Made by a program: the position numbers and the translations under genes. A stretch of 64,000 bases of DNA from Microseira wollei NIES-4236 (GTDB lineage Bacteria; Cyanobacteriota; Cyanobacteriia; Cyanobacteriales; Aerosakkonemataceae), in contig NZ_BLAY01000032.1 of the NCBI RefSeq assembly GCF_020521235.1, positions 1 to 64,000 on the forward strand. Reading direction: 5' to 3'. The stretch's first letter is position 1. Every line of letters starts with the position of its first letter. Under the pieces are notes generated by a model that was not told the DNA's origin, did not search any database, and saw only the letters and a list, made by a program, of their open reading frames with translations. Positions 1 through 10,205 of this stretch are shown piece by piece.

Positions 1-144
1 TATTAGACTTCTCCAACAACTCTTGTGGGATAGGCGTCTCGCCTGTCAAAGAGTTTGTTTTTTGGACCATTCTATTAGACTTCTCCAACAACTCTTGTGG
101 GATAGGCGTCTCGCCTGTCAAAGAGTTGGTTTTTTGGACAATTC
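1..144 (-). repeat. 72-bp coding repeat, two tandem copies, in frame in NRPS
   Basis: Two head-to-tail 72-bp units (1-72 and 73-144) differ at two bases. On the minus strand each adds 24 codons with the pattern N-R-M-V-Q-K-T-N-S-L-T-G-E-T-P-I-P-Q-E. They lie in the second condensation domain of the NRPS and keep its frame. The ends form imperfect inverted repeats (AGAc/tTCTCCAA) and the middle has a small GGCG/CGCC hairpin. Confidence 0.9.
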
Positions 145-3100
145 TATTTAACATTGTGGGAGCAGTAAAACCTTTAAGTAACTGTCTCCAGAATGTTTCG
201 GCAACAGATAAATCTTGCTGCTGTAACCAAGCGATATAGTCTCCGTAAGGACGACAACAAACTGAGAGAAAATCTTGACCTTGAGACAGCGCTGTGTAAG
301 CATCCAGCACTTCCTTAAGAATTAATGCGGTAGACCACCCATCTAAAATCAGATGGTGTTTGCTCCAGACAAATTGGTATGTATTATCCTCTAAGCGGAT
401 CAGCGTCAAGCGCATCAGCGGTGCTTGGGAAAAGTCGAAGTCTTGTTCTCGATCTGCCTGTAGAAACGCTTCGATTTGCTGTTGTTGTTCCCTGGGTGCA
501 ATTAAGCGCCAATCGTACTGCTCTAGAGGTAGTTGGACTTGCCGATACACTATTTGTAGCGATCGCTCCAAGTTTTCCCAATGAAAAGAAGTTCGCAAAA
601 CCGCATGTCGATCTATAATTTGCTGCCAAGCTTGCTCAAAGGCAGAAACATTCAGGTTGCAATGCAAGACATAGCTCATTTGTACGAAATACATCCCTGC
701 TTTGGGAGCGTACAAACTGTGAAATAAAATGCCTTGCTGTGCAGGTGATAGGGGATAAATATCTTCGATGTTTTGCGGTTGAGATTTGATTTGGGTAAGC
801 AGCAAATTGAGGGCTGTTTGACTTAAGCGTGCTTTGGGGAAATCAGTTGGGGTGTAGTTTGCTGCATCGGGGGAGTTGAGAATGAGCGATCGCATTACCG
901 CCACAAACTCCAAAGCTAAATTCTCAATCGGATCTCGACAATGAATTTGGTCGCTGTACGTCCAATCGAATTGCAGCCGACCAGCGACAACAATGGCGTT
1001 AATATCTAACAGATAGCTGCGATTTCCCCGCAAGCTACGAGCAGCGCCGATAGATTCTGAAGCGAGTTGGAATAAAGACGAATTCTGAAATACCTGGTCT
1101 GATTGACCCAAGTAATTAAATCTTACCTCTGCCTTTGGTAAGGTTTGCAGTTGCTCGGCATTGCTGAGATAGCGCAGCACGCCATAACCGATACCTCGAT
1201 GGGGAATAGCACGCAATTGGTCTTTGATTGCTTTTAATACCTCTTCTTTCTGAGTAGATTCGCCCAACTTTAATACCACTGGAAAGATAGTAGTAAACCA
1301 GCCGACTGTGCGCGACAAATTTACATTTTCCACAACTTCTTCCCGTCCGTGACCCTCTAAATCTACCAGCAACATTTGCTCACCTGTCCACCGGGCAAAA
1401 ACTTGCAATAGGGCGGCGAGCGATGCGTCTTCGATCCCGTCTCGCAGCAAGGCGCGGGTTTCTTCCACACTAAGATTAACCGACACTGTGCGAGCCGACG
1501 CCACCGTATTGGTTCCGTTTGCAAAGTCCACTGGTAAGCAAGTTTTTTGCTGACAGGAACAACTAACCCAGTACTTTTGCTCTCGCTCCAATTGTGCTGA
1601 GAGAGCATACTGTTGCCAACTTTCAGACCACTGTTTAAACGAGGTTGTTTTGGGCGATAACTTAATAGTTTCACCCCGACAAAGTTGTTGGTAAGCGCTC
1701 TCGAAGTCTTCCAACAAAATCCGCCAATAAACACCATCTACAGCCTGGTGAATTGTTAAAAGCAGGCGATTAGGCTGGCGATCGCCTAAATTAAACAAAG
1801 CTACCCGCACCAGCGGTCCTTGTGATAAATTCAAACTTGCTTGCAATTCGGACGCCGTTGCTTCCATTGCAGCTTTTTGTTGAGTTTCTGGCAATGCCGA
1901 TAAATCTATATATGAAAATGGTATTTCTTCCCCATCAGTATTGCTAAGAAATTGCTGCCAGCCAGACTCAGTTTGCACAAATCGCAGACGCAGTGCATCG
2001 TGGTGTTGCAATAAATGCTCTACTACTCGTTCTAATAAGTTTGGATCGAGAGGTTGTCGCACTTCTAACACAATAGTTTGGTTCCAGTGATGAACATCGG
2101 GAAGATTTTGTTCAAAGAACCAATGTTGAATCGGTGTCAGGGATACTTCTCCTGTGACCAAACCTTGCTCAGCTTGAACCACAGTTGCATTCGGCGAAGT
2201 TGTGGTGCGGGCATTTGCTGCTAATTGTGCGATCGTTGGGTATTCAAACATCTGCTTGGGAGTGAGTTGCACGCCTGCTTGATTGGCTCTAGCAACGATC
2301 TGCATACTAAAAATAGAGTCTCCACCCAACTCGAAAAAATTATCGTGAATGCCGACTTGCTTGAGTCCTAAAACTTGCGCCCAAATGTTAGCTAATACTT
2401 CCTCAACGGGGGTACGAGGTGCGACAAAAGTTTCTTCATCGGATCTCGATGTGTCTGGTGCTGGTAGTGCTTGAATATCCACCTTACCGTTAGGCGATAG
2501 CGGCAAAGCCTTTAGTCGCACAAACGCAGACGGTATCATGTACTCTGGCAACTTCTCCTGAAGGAATTGGCGCAATTGGTTAGTTGTAGCAACTGTATCT
2601 TGGTTGACAACTATATAAGCAACCAAACGCTTGTTACCCGCTTCATCTTCTCGCCCTAAAATAACAGCTTCCCGAATCGCTGGATGCTCGCGTAGTACAA
2701 CTTCAATTTCAGTAATTTCGATGCGGAAACCGCGAATTTTTACTTGACGATCGATCCGCCCCAAAAACTCAATGTTTCCGTCTGGCATATAGCGAGCTAA
2801 ATCACCTGTTTTGTAGAGGCGACCTGATTTTAAATTACAGCAGATTGCTTTTCGTGTGAGTACAGCCTTTTGGCTTGTTTGTGTAGCGGCACCCTTAAGG
2901 GTGCCGCTACACAAACTTTCGGTGTACCTCATAGGGTTGCAATCCGCTATATTAGGTTGTTCGTCAGAATCCGTACCGCCCAAATTAAAATCTAATACCT
3001 TAAATTTCTCGGCAGTTAATTCGGGCTGGTTTAAATAACCTCTAGCTACGCTAGCACCACCAATGTGCAATTCCCCCGGTACGCCAATCGGAACTGGCTG

Positions 3101-5620
3101 ATTGTACCGATCGAGCAAGTAAATCTGTGCGTTAGCAATAGGACGACCGATGGGAACCGTCTGTGCATCACTTGTTAAAATATTTTCGACCTCAAAGGTC
3201 AACACGCCTACGGTGGTTTCTGTAGGGCCGTAGTGGTTAAGAATTCGACAATTAGGAGCGTATTTGCGAATCGGCTCGATTAACTTCCATCTAACAGCTT
3301 CTCCGCCCAAAACTAATCGCTGCCGGGGTAAAATTTGTGCGGCATAGGAAGATGTCAGCAAAGCAGCTAAATGGGAAGGAACGATCTTCAAACAGTCGAT
3401 TGGATGGCGGCGACAATATTCTGCAAGAGCTTTAGCATCCCAGGCACGTTCTTGGGAAATTATATGCAGAGATCCTCCCGTACATAAGGCGGGAAAAATA
3501 GCCGTGTTGCCTAAATCTGCTGCAAAGGTGGAAACAGTCGCAAAGCTGACACCCGCAGGAAGATCGAGTCTTTCCAAAATACCGTTGAGGTAGTTGATGA
3601 GTTGTCGATGCTCAATTGCGACGCCTTTGGGTTGACCTGTTGAGCCAGAAGTGTAGATAACGTATGCTAAATTTTCAGGCTTGGTTTCGCTGTTTAGATT
3701 TTCGTTGCTTTCTTGTGAGATTGCATCCCAGTCAGTGTCTAGTTGCACTACTTGCGTTGCATACAGCGGATTGCCAGCGAGTAAAGTACAGCCAAAAGGC
3801 TTCGTTTGTGTAGCGGCACCCTTAAGGGTGCCGCTACACAAACGAAGATGTACCTCATCCGGCTGCAAACCGCTATAATCTGGCAGAATTGCGGTCAATT
3901 TCTGTTGTGTCAACAGTACCGATACCCCCGCATCCTCCAACATAAATCCTAAACGCTGTTTTGGTAGTTCTGGATCTAGTGGGAGATATGCTCCACCAGC
4001 TTTTAAAATGCCCAGCAATGCCACAATTAGATTCAGGGATCGTTCGAGACAAATTCCTACCAAAACTTCTGGTTTTACACCTAAATGCTGTAGGTGACGA
4101 GCTAGTTGATTCGATCTTGCGTTAAGTTCGGCATAGGTTAGTTGCTCCTCCTCTGCGACAACTGCAATATTGTCGGGTGTCTCTGCAGCTTGTGCTTCAA
4201 ATAGGTGGTGAATACAAGATTCTGTTTGAGGTTTTTGGTTTTGGTTAAACTCGACTAGCAGTTGATAAAGGTCGCTTGGTTTGAGGATTTGAAGCGTTGC
4301 GATCGCCGACTCTGGTTTTTCAATTGCGTTCTCTAACAATGTCTGATATTGACTTGCCAATTCCTCAATACTTTCTGGCTTAAAATAGTTGGAATCATAA
4401 TGAAACTCTGCAACTATACCATCCTCCCTACTAATGCAGGAAAGTTTGATTTTAAACCGCTCCAAACAAGCGTAACTCTCTTCAATTGAAAACGATACGT
4501 CAGCAGCAGAAACTTTAAAAGGCAGTTGTTCAAAATCGAAACAAACAGGGTGATTTACTATCTCCTTATTATTGGCATCGGTATTAGTTATTTTTACCCT
4601 ATGCTTCTGCATGACTTCCGACCAGGCAAAATATTCTTGCCATTGGGAAGCTTCCCCCATTGATGCTTCAATCTGCTGCACAACTTGGCTGAATTGAAGG
4701 TTGGCTTCTAAATGACCTGTCAGCGGTAAATATTTGGCAAATAAACCTAGTGCTGATTCTAACTCTTCATGGGTGCGACCATCGTAACAGACGCCAATTG
4801 TAATGTCTGAATTTCCGGTAATTCGCCAGAGGAGAATCTGCCAGATAGTTAGCAGTATTGCGGAAATTGAAGTGTTATATTTTTGAGCTATCGCTTTGAT
4901 TTTTCCCGAATTAACAGGCAGGGTTAAACGATAAACTTGAGGTTTAAAATCCCCTTTTACCCAACTATTTTCATAAGGAAGTTTCAGATTTAAAAATCCC
5001 GAAAGTTCCGGCTGACGCCAATAGGAAGTTCCAACTGTTGCTTGCTCTCCTTCAAATAGTTCATTTTGCCATTGGGCGATATCTACATACTGCAATGGTT
5101 CGTCAGATAGATCTTCCCCCTGCAAGCCAGCTGCGTAAGCACGGCTAATTGCGATCGCTAGATTTTTAAGAGTTATCCTATCGGCATATAATGCAGGCAA
5201 GCATATCGGTAATAAATGCTTTTCTGCTGAAAGAATAACCAGCGAAATCTCCCAGAATGGAATTTGTTGAAAATCCCAATATTTTTGCCGATTATCCTGG
5301 ATTATTTCGTCGATTTTATCGGTTTGATCTTGGCTATTTAAATGACTAATATCGTGATACTTGAATGCTACTTTAATTGACTCGTTGATGACTTGAAGCG
5401 GCATCGTCATCCCGTCTAAAAAGCCAAAAATAGTGCGGAAAATTTCATGTCTATCCACGACATGCTGTAAAGCAGATTCCCAAATATTTTTATTCAGTTT
5501 CCCCTCAATATAAATAGCACATCCAACCCGGTAATGCTGGTTATTACTAGCTTGTTGCAACAGCCACAAATGCTTCTGCTGCGGTGAAAGTTGAAACCCT
5601 TCTATAACTTGCTTTTGCAT
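1..5620 (-). CDS. NRPS: C-like (interface)-A(Asp)-PCP-E-C, 3' end outside window
   Basis: Nonribosomal peptide synthetase open from an ATG at 5620 to the window edge (at least 1873 codons, no stop). Domains in order: an N-terminal condensation-like domain (about residues 8-440) in which the HHxxxDG region reads LPALYADR, so both histidines are absent; an adenylation domain (about 450-1050, TSGSTG near 660, YGPTETT); a carrier domain with LGGDS near 1100; an epimerisation-like domain (about 1150-1590); and a second condensation domain (from about 1610, HHLILDG). The A-domain pocket, aligned by eye to GrsA, reads D-L-T-K-V-G-H-V-G, close to the known Asp code. The E-domain motif reads HQAVDG, one residue short and without the second His. 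Two palindromic repeats and two 72-bp repeats lie in frame inside it. It follows the oxygenase gene by 47 bp and is probably in the same operon. Confidence 0.9.
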   Translation of the reverse strand, partial: MQKQVIEGFQLSPQQKHLWLLQQASNNQHYRVGCAIYIEGKLNKNIWESALQHVVDRHEIFRTIFGFLDGMTMPLQVINESIKVAFKYHDISHLNSQDQTDKIDEIIQDNRQKYWDFQQIPFWEISLVILSAEKHLLPICLPALYADRITLKNLAIAISRAYAAGLQGEDLSDEPLQYVDIAQWQNELFEGEQATVGTSYWRQPELSGFLNLKLPYENSWVKGDFKPQVYRLTLPVNSGKIKAIAQKYNTSISAILLTIWQILLWRITGNSDITIGVCYDGRTHEELESALGLFAKYLPLTGHLEANLQFSQVVQQIEASMGEASQWQEYFAWSEVMQKHRVKITNTDANNKEIVNHPVCFDFEQLPFKVSAADVSFSIEESYACLERFKIKLSCISREDGIVAEFHYDSNYFKPESIEELASQYQTLLENAIEKPESAIATLQILKPSDLYQLLVEFNQNQKPQTESCIHHLFEAQAAETPDNIAVVAEEEQLTYAELNARSNQLARHLQHLGVKPEVLVGICLERSLNLIVALLGILKAGGAYLPLDPELPKQRLGFMLEDAGVSVLLTQQKLTAILPDYSGLQPDEVHLRLCSGTLKGAATQTKPFGCTLLAGNPLYATQVVQLDTDWDAISQESNENLNSETKPENLAYVIYTSGSTGQPKGVAIEHRQLINYLNGILERLDLPAGVSFATVSTFAADLGNTAIFPALCTGGSLHIISQERAWDAKALAEYCRRHPIDCLKIVPSHLAALLTSSYAAQILPRQRLVLGGEAVRWKLIEPIRKYAPNCRILNHYGPTETTVGVLTFEVENILTSDAQTVPIGRPIANAQIYLLDRYNQPVPIGVPGELHIGGASVARGYLNQPELTAEKFKVLDFNLGGTDSDEQPNIADCNPMRYTESLCSGTLKGAATQTSQKAVLTRKAICCNLKSGRLYKTGDLARYMPDGNIEFLGRIDRQVKIRGFRIEITEIEVVLREHPAIREAVILGREDEAGNKRLVAYIVVNQDTVATTNQLRQFLQEKLPEYMIPSAFVRLKALPLSPNGKVDIQALPAPDTSRSDEETFVAPRTPVEEVLANIWAQVLGLKQVGIHDNFFELGGDSIFSMQIVARANQAGVQLTPKQMFEYPTIAQLAANARTTTSPNATVVQAEQGLVTGEVSLTPIQHWFFEQNLPDVHHWNQTIVLEVRQPLDPNLLERVVEHLLQHHDALRLRFVQTESGWQQFLSNTDGEEIPFSYIDLSALPETQQKAAMEATASELQASLNLSQGPLVRVALFNLGDRQPNRLLLTIHQAVDGVYWRILLEDFESAYQQLCRGETIKLSPKTTSFKQWSESWQQYALSAQLEREQKYWVSCSCQQKTCLPVDFANGTNTVASARTVSVNLSVEETRALLRDGIEDASLAALLQVFARWTGEQMLLVDLEGHGREEVVENVNLSRTVGWFTTIFPVVLKLGESTQKEEVLKAIKDQLRAIPHRGIGYGVLRYLSNAEQLQTLPKAEVRFNYLGQSDQVFQNSSLFQLASESIGAARSLRGNRSYLLDINAIVVAGRLQFDWTYSDQIHCRDPIENLALEFVAVMRSLILNSPDAANYTPTDFPKARLSQTALNLLLTQIKSQPQNIEDIYPLSPAQQGILFHSLYAPKAGMYFVQMSYVLHCNLNVSAFEQAWQQIIDRHAVLRTSFHWENLERSLQIVYRQVQLPLEQYDWRLIAPREQQQQIEAFLQADREQDFDFSQAPLMRLTLIRLEDNTYQFVWSKHHLILDGWSTALILKEVLDAYTALSQGQDFLSVCCRPYGDYIAWLQQQDLSVAETFWRQLLKGFTAPTMLNRIVQKTNSLTGETPIPQELLEKSNRMVQKTNSLTGETPIPQELLEKSN
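2836..2951 (-). repeat. About 116-bp palindromic element, in frame in Asp A domain
   Basis: A nearly symmetric element whose perfect 38-bp palindrome (2878-2915) is built on GTGTAGCGGCACCC and its complement. Its outer ends resemble TATAGCGGnTTGCA and its inverse. It sits just before the RLYKTGDL motif of the A domain and is translated through, contributing a stretch that includes LCSGTLKGAATQT. The reading frame is kept. Confidence 0.85.
3781..3885 (-). repeat. Second copy of the palindromic element, in frame in the same A domain
   Basis: The same 38-bp palindrome at 3805-3842 with shorter, more diverged flanks (CCGCTATA at the high-coordinate end). It contributes the peptide LCSGTLKGAATQT to the linker upstream of the TSGSTG core. 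The frame is preserved. The exact outer boundaries are approximate. Confidence 0.8.
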
Positions 5621-5661
5621 ATCTTTCTCTTTGTTTTCTGAGGCTAAATGTTTGAAAAAAT

Positions 5662-5753
5662 CAGGACTTACACAACGACGCCATATATAGAGGTGGCGGT
5701 GCCGTACTCTCGTCTAACGCACCCTACATTTAGAGGCTTTGCGTAAGTCCTGA
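5662..5753. repeat. MITE-like element, CAGGACTTACGCA family
   Basis: The ends CAGGACTTACaCAA and its inverse ttGCGTAAGTCCTG bound about 92 bp. The element overlaps the 3' end of the oxygenase gene and supplies its last roughly 27 codons and stop. It also contains one arm of the 36-bp inverted repeat that flanks the oxygenase. Relatives lie at 35154, 38744, 51755 and 52317. Confidence 0.75.
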
Positions 5754-6765
5754 AAATGTTAAGTTCAGCCATCCCAACTACAACCTTTCTCGAACCCGTA
5801 AATGGTTGACGACCGTGGGATGCTAGCATATTGTCTAACATCAATATATCCCCATCTTGCCAAGGAAAAATTATGGCTTCCTGCTGATAAATTTCCCGAA
5901 TTTCATCTAATACAGCAGTCTCAATCGGAGAGCCATCACCGTAATAAGCATTGCGCGGCAATTCTTCCTCTTTAAAAGCTGCCAGCAATGATTCGCGTAT
6001 TTCCGATTTCAAGCTGGATACATGGAACAAATGAGCTTGGTTAAACCACACCATTTCACCAGTTTTTGGATGGGCGGCTACAGCTTGACAGACTTGACGT
6101 GTTGTTAAACTATCCTCGCTAGTCCAAGCGAACTCAATTTCAGCTTGACGGCAATAATTTTCTACTTCTGATTTGTTAGTTTTCTGAAAAACATTATGCC
6201 ATGAAAGGTCTAGTTTGTCATCATAGTTTCGCACATACATCACCTTTTTATGCATGAATTTTTCTTTGATTTTTGCTGGGATACGTTCAAAAATTTTCCT
6301 GCTGTCAGCTATGGGGGTTTCGCCGCCTTGTTCGGCAGATTTGAGGCAAAAAAACCAGATTTTCAGAGGCCAGTTGCGGGAGTAAGCCATCTCATTGTGC
6401 AGGGGTATAGATTGAGTGGCAGGGTATTCAGTTGAAGTGTATATTTTGCCGCTTATTTGGTGGCGCGGTGTTGAGCGATAAGAGTAGTCTAGCAAGTTTC
6501 CAGAAATTGTCTTAATGCACTGCTCAAACTCTCCTATTCCATCGATTTGGAAATTCCGAAACAGAATGCCGCCGTATTTTAATAGTTGTGTTTCCAGCCA
6601 TTCTCGATTGCTAGCGATCCAAGTTAGTAAGTTGACTCCATCGATAGCAGGATCTAGCACCAATGGCAAAGGTTTTTCAGGGTAAATGAAGTTTGATTTA
6701 ACTAATTCGGATGAGGATAGGTTGATGGGTTTTCGTCGGGCGGGGTTTAAGTTGAGAGGTTTCAT
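5668..6765 (-). CDS. SyrP/TauD-like Fe(II)/2-oxoglutarate oxygenase, probable Asp beta-hydroxylase
   Basis: A 365-residue TauD/TfdA-family protein. Visible ligands are H123 and E125 in HNEMAYS (the HxD/E facial triad start), H317 in LASHGRQPF, and R326 for 2-oxoglutarate binding. SyrP-type enzymes hydroxylate the beta-carbon of carrier-bound aspartate in NRPS assembly. It lies directly upstream of the NRPS whose A-domain pocket reads as Asp and whose first C-like domain lacks the catalytic histidines, which is the arrangement described for stand-alone siderophore beta-hydroxylases with interface domains. The family fold should end near residue 336 (GMAELNIF). The remaining tail is encoded by a MITE, so the C-terminus is remodelled. 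The gene lies in the operon between two NRPS genes. The specific substrate is inferred. Confidence 0.85.
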   Translation of the reverse strand: MKPLNLNPARRKPINLSSSELVKSNFIYPEKPLPLVLDPAIDGVNLLTWIASNREWLETQLLKYGGILFRNFQIDGIGEFEQCIKTISGNLLDYSYRSTPRHQISGKIYTSTEYPATQSIPLHNEMAYSRNWPLKIWFFCLKSAEQGGETPIADSRKIFERIPAKIKEKFMHKKVMYVRNYDDKLDLSWHNVFQKTNKSEVENYCRQAEIEFAWTSEDSLTTRQVCQAVAAHPKTGEMVWFNQAHLFHVSSLKSEIRESLLAAFKEEELPRNAYYGDGSPIETAVLDEIREIYQQEAIIFPWQDGDILMLDNMLASHGRQPFTGSRKVVVGMAELNIFRTYAKPLNVGCVRREYGTATSIYGVVV

Positions 6766-6824
6766 TTTGTTTAGGAATGATTGAACCGCTAAATGTAGGG
6801 TGCGTTAGACGAGAGTACGGCACC
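5698..6824. repeat. 36-bp perfect inverted repeats bracketing the oxygenase gene
   Basis: Arms at 5698-5733 and 6789-6824 are exact reverse complements built on TAGGGTGCGTTAGACGAG. The first arm lies inside the MITE at the gene's 3' end and the second lies just upstream of the start codon. The motif belongs to a common TAGGGTGCGTTA-type cyanobacterial repeat family, so the symmetry may come from two separate insertions. Confidence 0.8.
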
Positions 6825-8231
6825 ATGACCACTGATTCGATATCATGATTTATCTTCCTGTTTTAATGATTCAACAATAAGTTTGCGTTTGATGGTTGTT
6901 AATTTCTGGCGTTGCATTTGTTTGTGTGGTTTCAAGTCAAAATGTTGGGAGGATTCCTGGGGATTTTTAGCCATTGCTGCGAGGATTTGGGCATAGCAGC
7001 TACCAATTTCTTCTGCTTGATCTTGGCAGATATCGGCTGTGTTGCAATTTACTGAAAGTTGAATTTGGGATGAGTTCACGTCTAAACTAAAGTTGGCTAA
7101 TAAAACAAAGTCTGTGAAACCAAATTCGCGGATACCTAAAACTTCCAGACTACTTAATTTGTAAAGACGTTGGGAAATGTGAAAGTGAGTAAAGTTAAAG
7201 GATACTTCAAATAGGCGTTGTTGACCTAGATCTCTTTGGATCTGGGGTAGGGGATAGCGTCGGTGTGGCAGTAATTCTCGTTCGGCGTCAAATGTTTGCC
7301 GTACTAAATCTAGCCAAGTGCCTGGTTTTAGTTTGAAGCGAAATGGTAAGGTGTTAAGGAACAGACCTAATATGCGATCGCCATCGGTTGTTTCTGGTCT
7401 GCTATTCGATGAAAGTCCCGTCACTATGTCGGATTGTCCGCTGAGCAAGCTTAATACTCGCAGATGAGCAGCAAGCAAAACGCTTTTGAGCGGAACGTTT
7501 GCTGATACCGCTAGCTGTTTCAAATTGTGGGAAAGTTCTGGCGATATTGGCACTCGAATTGCTGAGACGCCTGTACTTTGAGCGGTAAAATTCCAGCGGG
7601 GTAGCTGGGTTATTGTACTGGAATGCAACTTTTCCATCCAAAATCGGCGGTGTTCTTGGGATGCTAGTGCTTGTCGCTGCAACGCTACAAATTCCCGGTA
7701 TGCGATCGCCGGCGATGCTAAGGTGGAATCAATTTCTTCGCCCAACAAAGAAAAATAGTGATGAAACAACTCGTTGAGCAGAGATACCATACTCCATCCG
7801 TCGAGAATGGCGTGGTGAAAACTCAATGCAAATTGAAATGTTTCTTCGCTAAGGCGATGAACTTGAAAGCGTAATAATGGTGCCTGTGTCCAGTCAAATT
7901 TGTGGCACTTTTCGCTTTCCATCCAGACAGCCAAAACTTTCTCTTGCGCGTTAGGTGCAAGGTGGCGAAGATCCTCTAGTTGCAATGGAATACACGCTGT
8001 TGGGTGGACTAACTGCAACGGTTCGCTAAAATTACTCAGATCGAATGAAGTCCGAAGTACGGGATGTCGAGTTGCTAACTGTTGCACAGATGCTTGCAAC
8101 GCTGGCAAATCGAAAGTCGCTTTCAGGTGGAAGCTGAAAACATCGTGGTAAACATTAGAGTCTACGCTGTACGCGCTGTGGAAAAGCATCCCCGTTTGAA
8201 GCATAGCCAAGGGATAGGCATCTTCTATATC

Positions 8232-8375
8232 ATTAGACTTCTGCAAAAACTCTTGTGGGGTAGGCATCCTGCCTGCCCTTGAGTTGATTTTCAACAGAAT
8301 TCTATTAGACTTCTGCAAAAACTCTTGTGGGGTAGGCATCCTGCCTGCCCTTGAGTTGATTTTCAACAGAATTCT
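8232..8375 (-). repeat. 72-bp coding repeat, two identical tandem copies
   Basis: Units 8232-8303 and 8304-8375 are identical. They add 48 codons (motif NSRAGRMPTPQEF twice) between the carrier domain and the following C domain, exactly before the conserved DIEDAYPL start of that C domain. The frame is kept. Confidence 0.92.
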
Positions 8376-8885
8376 ATTAGATAACTTTTCTCGGTCTGCT
8401 AGAGTAATGAGACTGAAAGGTTGAACTTGCTCGCAATTTGCATTGTTGGCTTCGTGACGTTGAATTTCTGGCGCTAATTTGTGAATGGTTTGATATTGAA
8501 ACAACTGCGACACGGAAAAGTTTAAGCCTTGTTCTTGAGCGCGATAGAGAATTTGAATACTTCTGATTGAATCTCCGCCCAAGGCAAAAAAGTTGTCGTG
8601 GATGCCTACTTTTTCGAGATTGAGAACTTGCGCCCAAACTTGGGCTAGTGCCTTCTCAATAGGAGTGGAAGGTGCTGTATAAACTGCTTCTAATTCAGGT
8701 CTAGTTGTGTCGGGTGCTGGAAGACTTCGCCGATCTATTTTACCGTTGGGCGTTAGGGGTAAAGTTTCCAGGATTACAAAAGCGGAAGGAATAAAATATT
8801 CTGGTAGTTTCGCCTGCAAGTAACTACGCAATTGTGGTACTAGATCTGGATTTACGCAGCTGTTAGGTAATTGCGTGGTTTCAGG

Positions 8886-8961
8886 CGATCCCCCCAAACC
8901 CCCCTTGCGAAGGGGGGCTTTAGAAGAGCGCCCCAAACCTTCCTTCACAAGGGGGGCCCCA
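8886..8961 (-). repeat. C/G-rich palindromic repeat (PLRKGG type), in frame in A domain
   Basis: Two CCCCC...GGGGG arms around ctttagaagagcg are translated as a peptide with APLVKEGLG and APLRKGGLGG, after the conserved RLVAYVV of the A-domain C-terminal subdomain. Similar repeats encoding PLLKGGxGG peptides are widespread in cyanobacterial genomes. The frame is kept. Confidence 0.8.
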
Positions 8962-10133
8962 GGAACGACATAAGCGACCAAACGTCGATTTCCTGGCTCA
9001 TCTTCCCGCAGTACAACCGCAGTTTCTCGCACCTCTGGATGTTGATTGAGCGTTGCCTCAATTTCTAACAGTTCAATCCTAAAACCTCGCAGTTTTACTT
9101 GAAAATCGCTTCTTCCCAAATACTCGATCTTGCCGTTAGGAAGATAACGCGCCAAATCTCCAGTTTTGTACAACCGACTATCACCGATTTCAAACGGGTT
9201 TGAAATGAAACGCTCCGCCGTTAATTCAGAACGGTTAAGATATCCTTTTGCTACACCTGCACCACCGATGTAAAGTTCTCCTATTACTCCGACTGGCACG
9301 GGTTGTAAATTTGGAGCGAGAATATAAATTTGGGTATTGGCTATTGGACGACCAATCGAAATTACACTATCCGACGGTGAAACTTGATTAATAACTGACC
9401 AAATTGTGGTTTCTGTTGGGCCATATAAGTTCCATACTTGCTCGCCCCTCAAGAGCAATTCATCGGCGAGTTTGGTATCAAGCGCTTCACCACCACAAAG
9501 GATTTTCAACCCCGGACTACTTTGCCATCCGGCTGCTAATAGTAGCCTCCAGGTGGCGGGTGTGGCTTGCATCACCGTAATATTTTTTTCAATTAGTTGC
9601 TTTAATAACTCAGTACCATCCGTAGCTACTTGGCGACTGGCGATCGCTACTCGCGCCCCAACAATCAAGGGTAAAAACAGTTCCAGCGCTGCAATATCAA
9701 ACGACAAAGTAGTTACGCCAAGCAGGATATCTTGTTCGTTTAACCCTAGCGTTTGGCGCATCGCAGTTAGAAAATTAACTAATGCACCAACGGGAATTTG
9801 TACGCCTTTGGGTGTTCCTGTCGAGCCGGAGGTATAAATTACATAGGCTAAGTTTTCTGGGGTAACGGTATTGTTAGGATTGTGGGCGTCGCCCTGGTTA
9901 ATTTGTTCGGAGTCGGTATCCAAACAGACAACGATCGCATTATGTGAAGGTAATGCTGGGACTAATTGCGATTGCGTTACTAAAAGCGATACTTGGGCAT
10001 CTTCTAGCATAAAGGCGATGCGGGAGGAAGGATAAGCCGGATCGAGGGGAACATAGGCAAAACCTGCTTTGAGAATGCCCAGCAGTGCTATTACCATGTC
10101 GAGCGATCGCTCTATACAAATGCCGACTAAACT

Positions 10134-10205
10134 ATTAGACTTCGACCATATCTCTTGTGGGATAGGCGTCTCGCCTGTCAAAGAGTTTCTTTGTTGGAGA
10201 GGTCT
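10134..10205 (-). repeat. 72-bp coding repeat, single copy, in Gly A domain
   Basis: One 72-bp unit splits the sequence GADPN/SLVGICIERS. The paralogous A domain at about 18.55 kb has an uninterrupted KPDILVGICVE here, which acts as an empty-site comparison and shows an insertion of exactly 24 codons. CTAAT occurs at both edges on the minus strand, consistent with a short target duplication. Confidence 0.93.

Noticed and set aside
1..144. Tandem repeats taken as a possible CRISPR array
   Set aside because: The units are head-to-tail without unique spacers, are translated in frame, and recur singly elsewhere; no cas genes are present.
8871..9068. Plus-strand ORFs inside the NRPS/PKS genes, some reading through the 72-bp repeat
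   Set aside because: They are antisense shadows of well-supported minus-strand domains; the repeat is open in several frames, which makes such ORFs expected.
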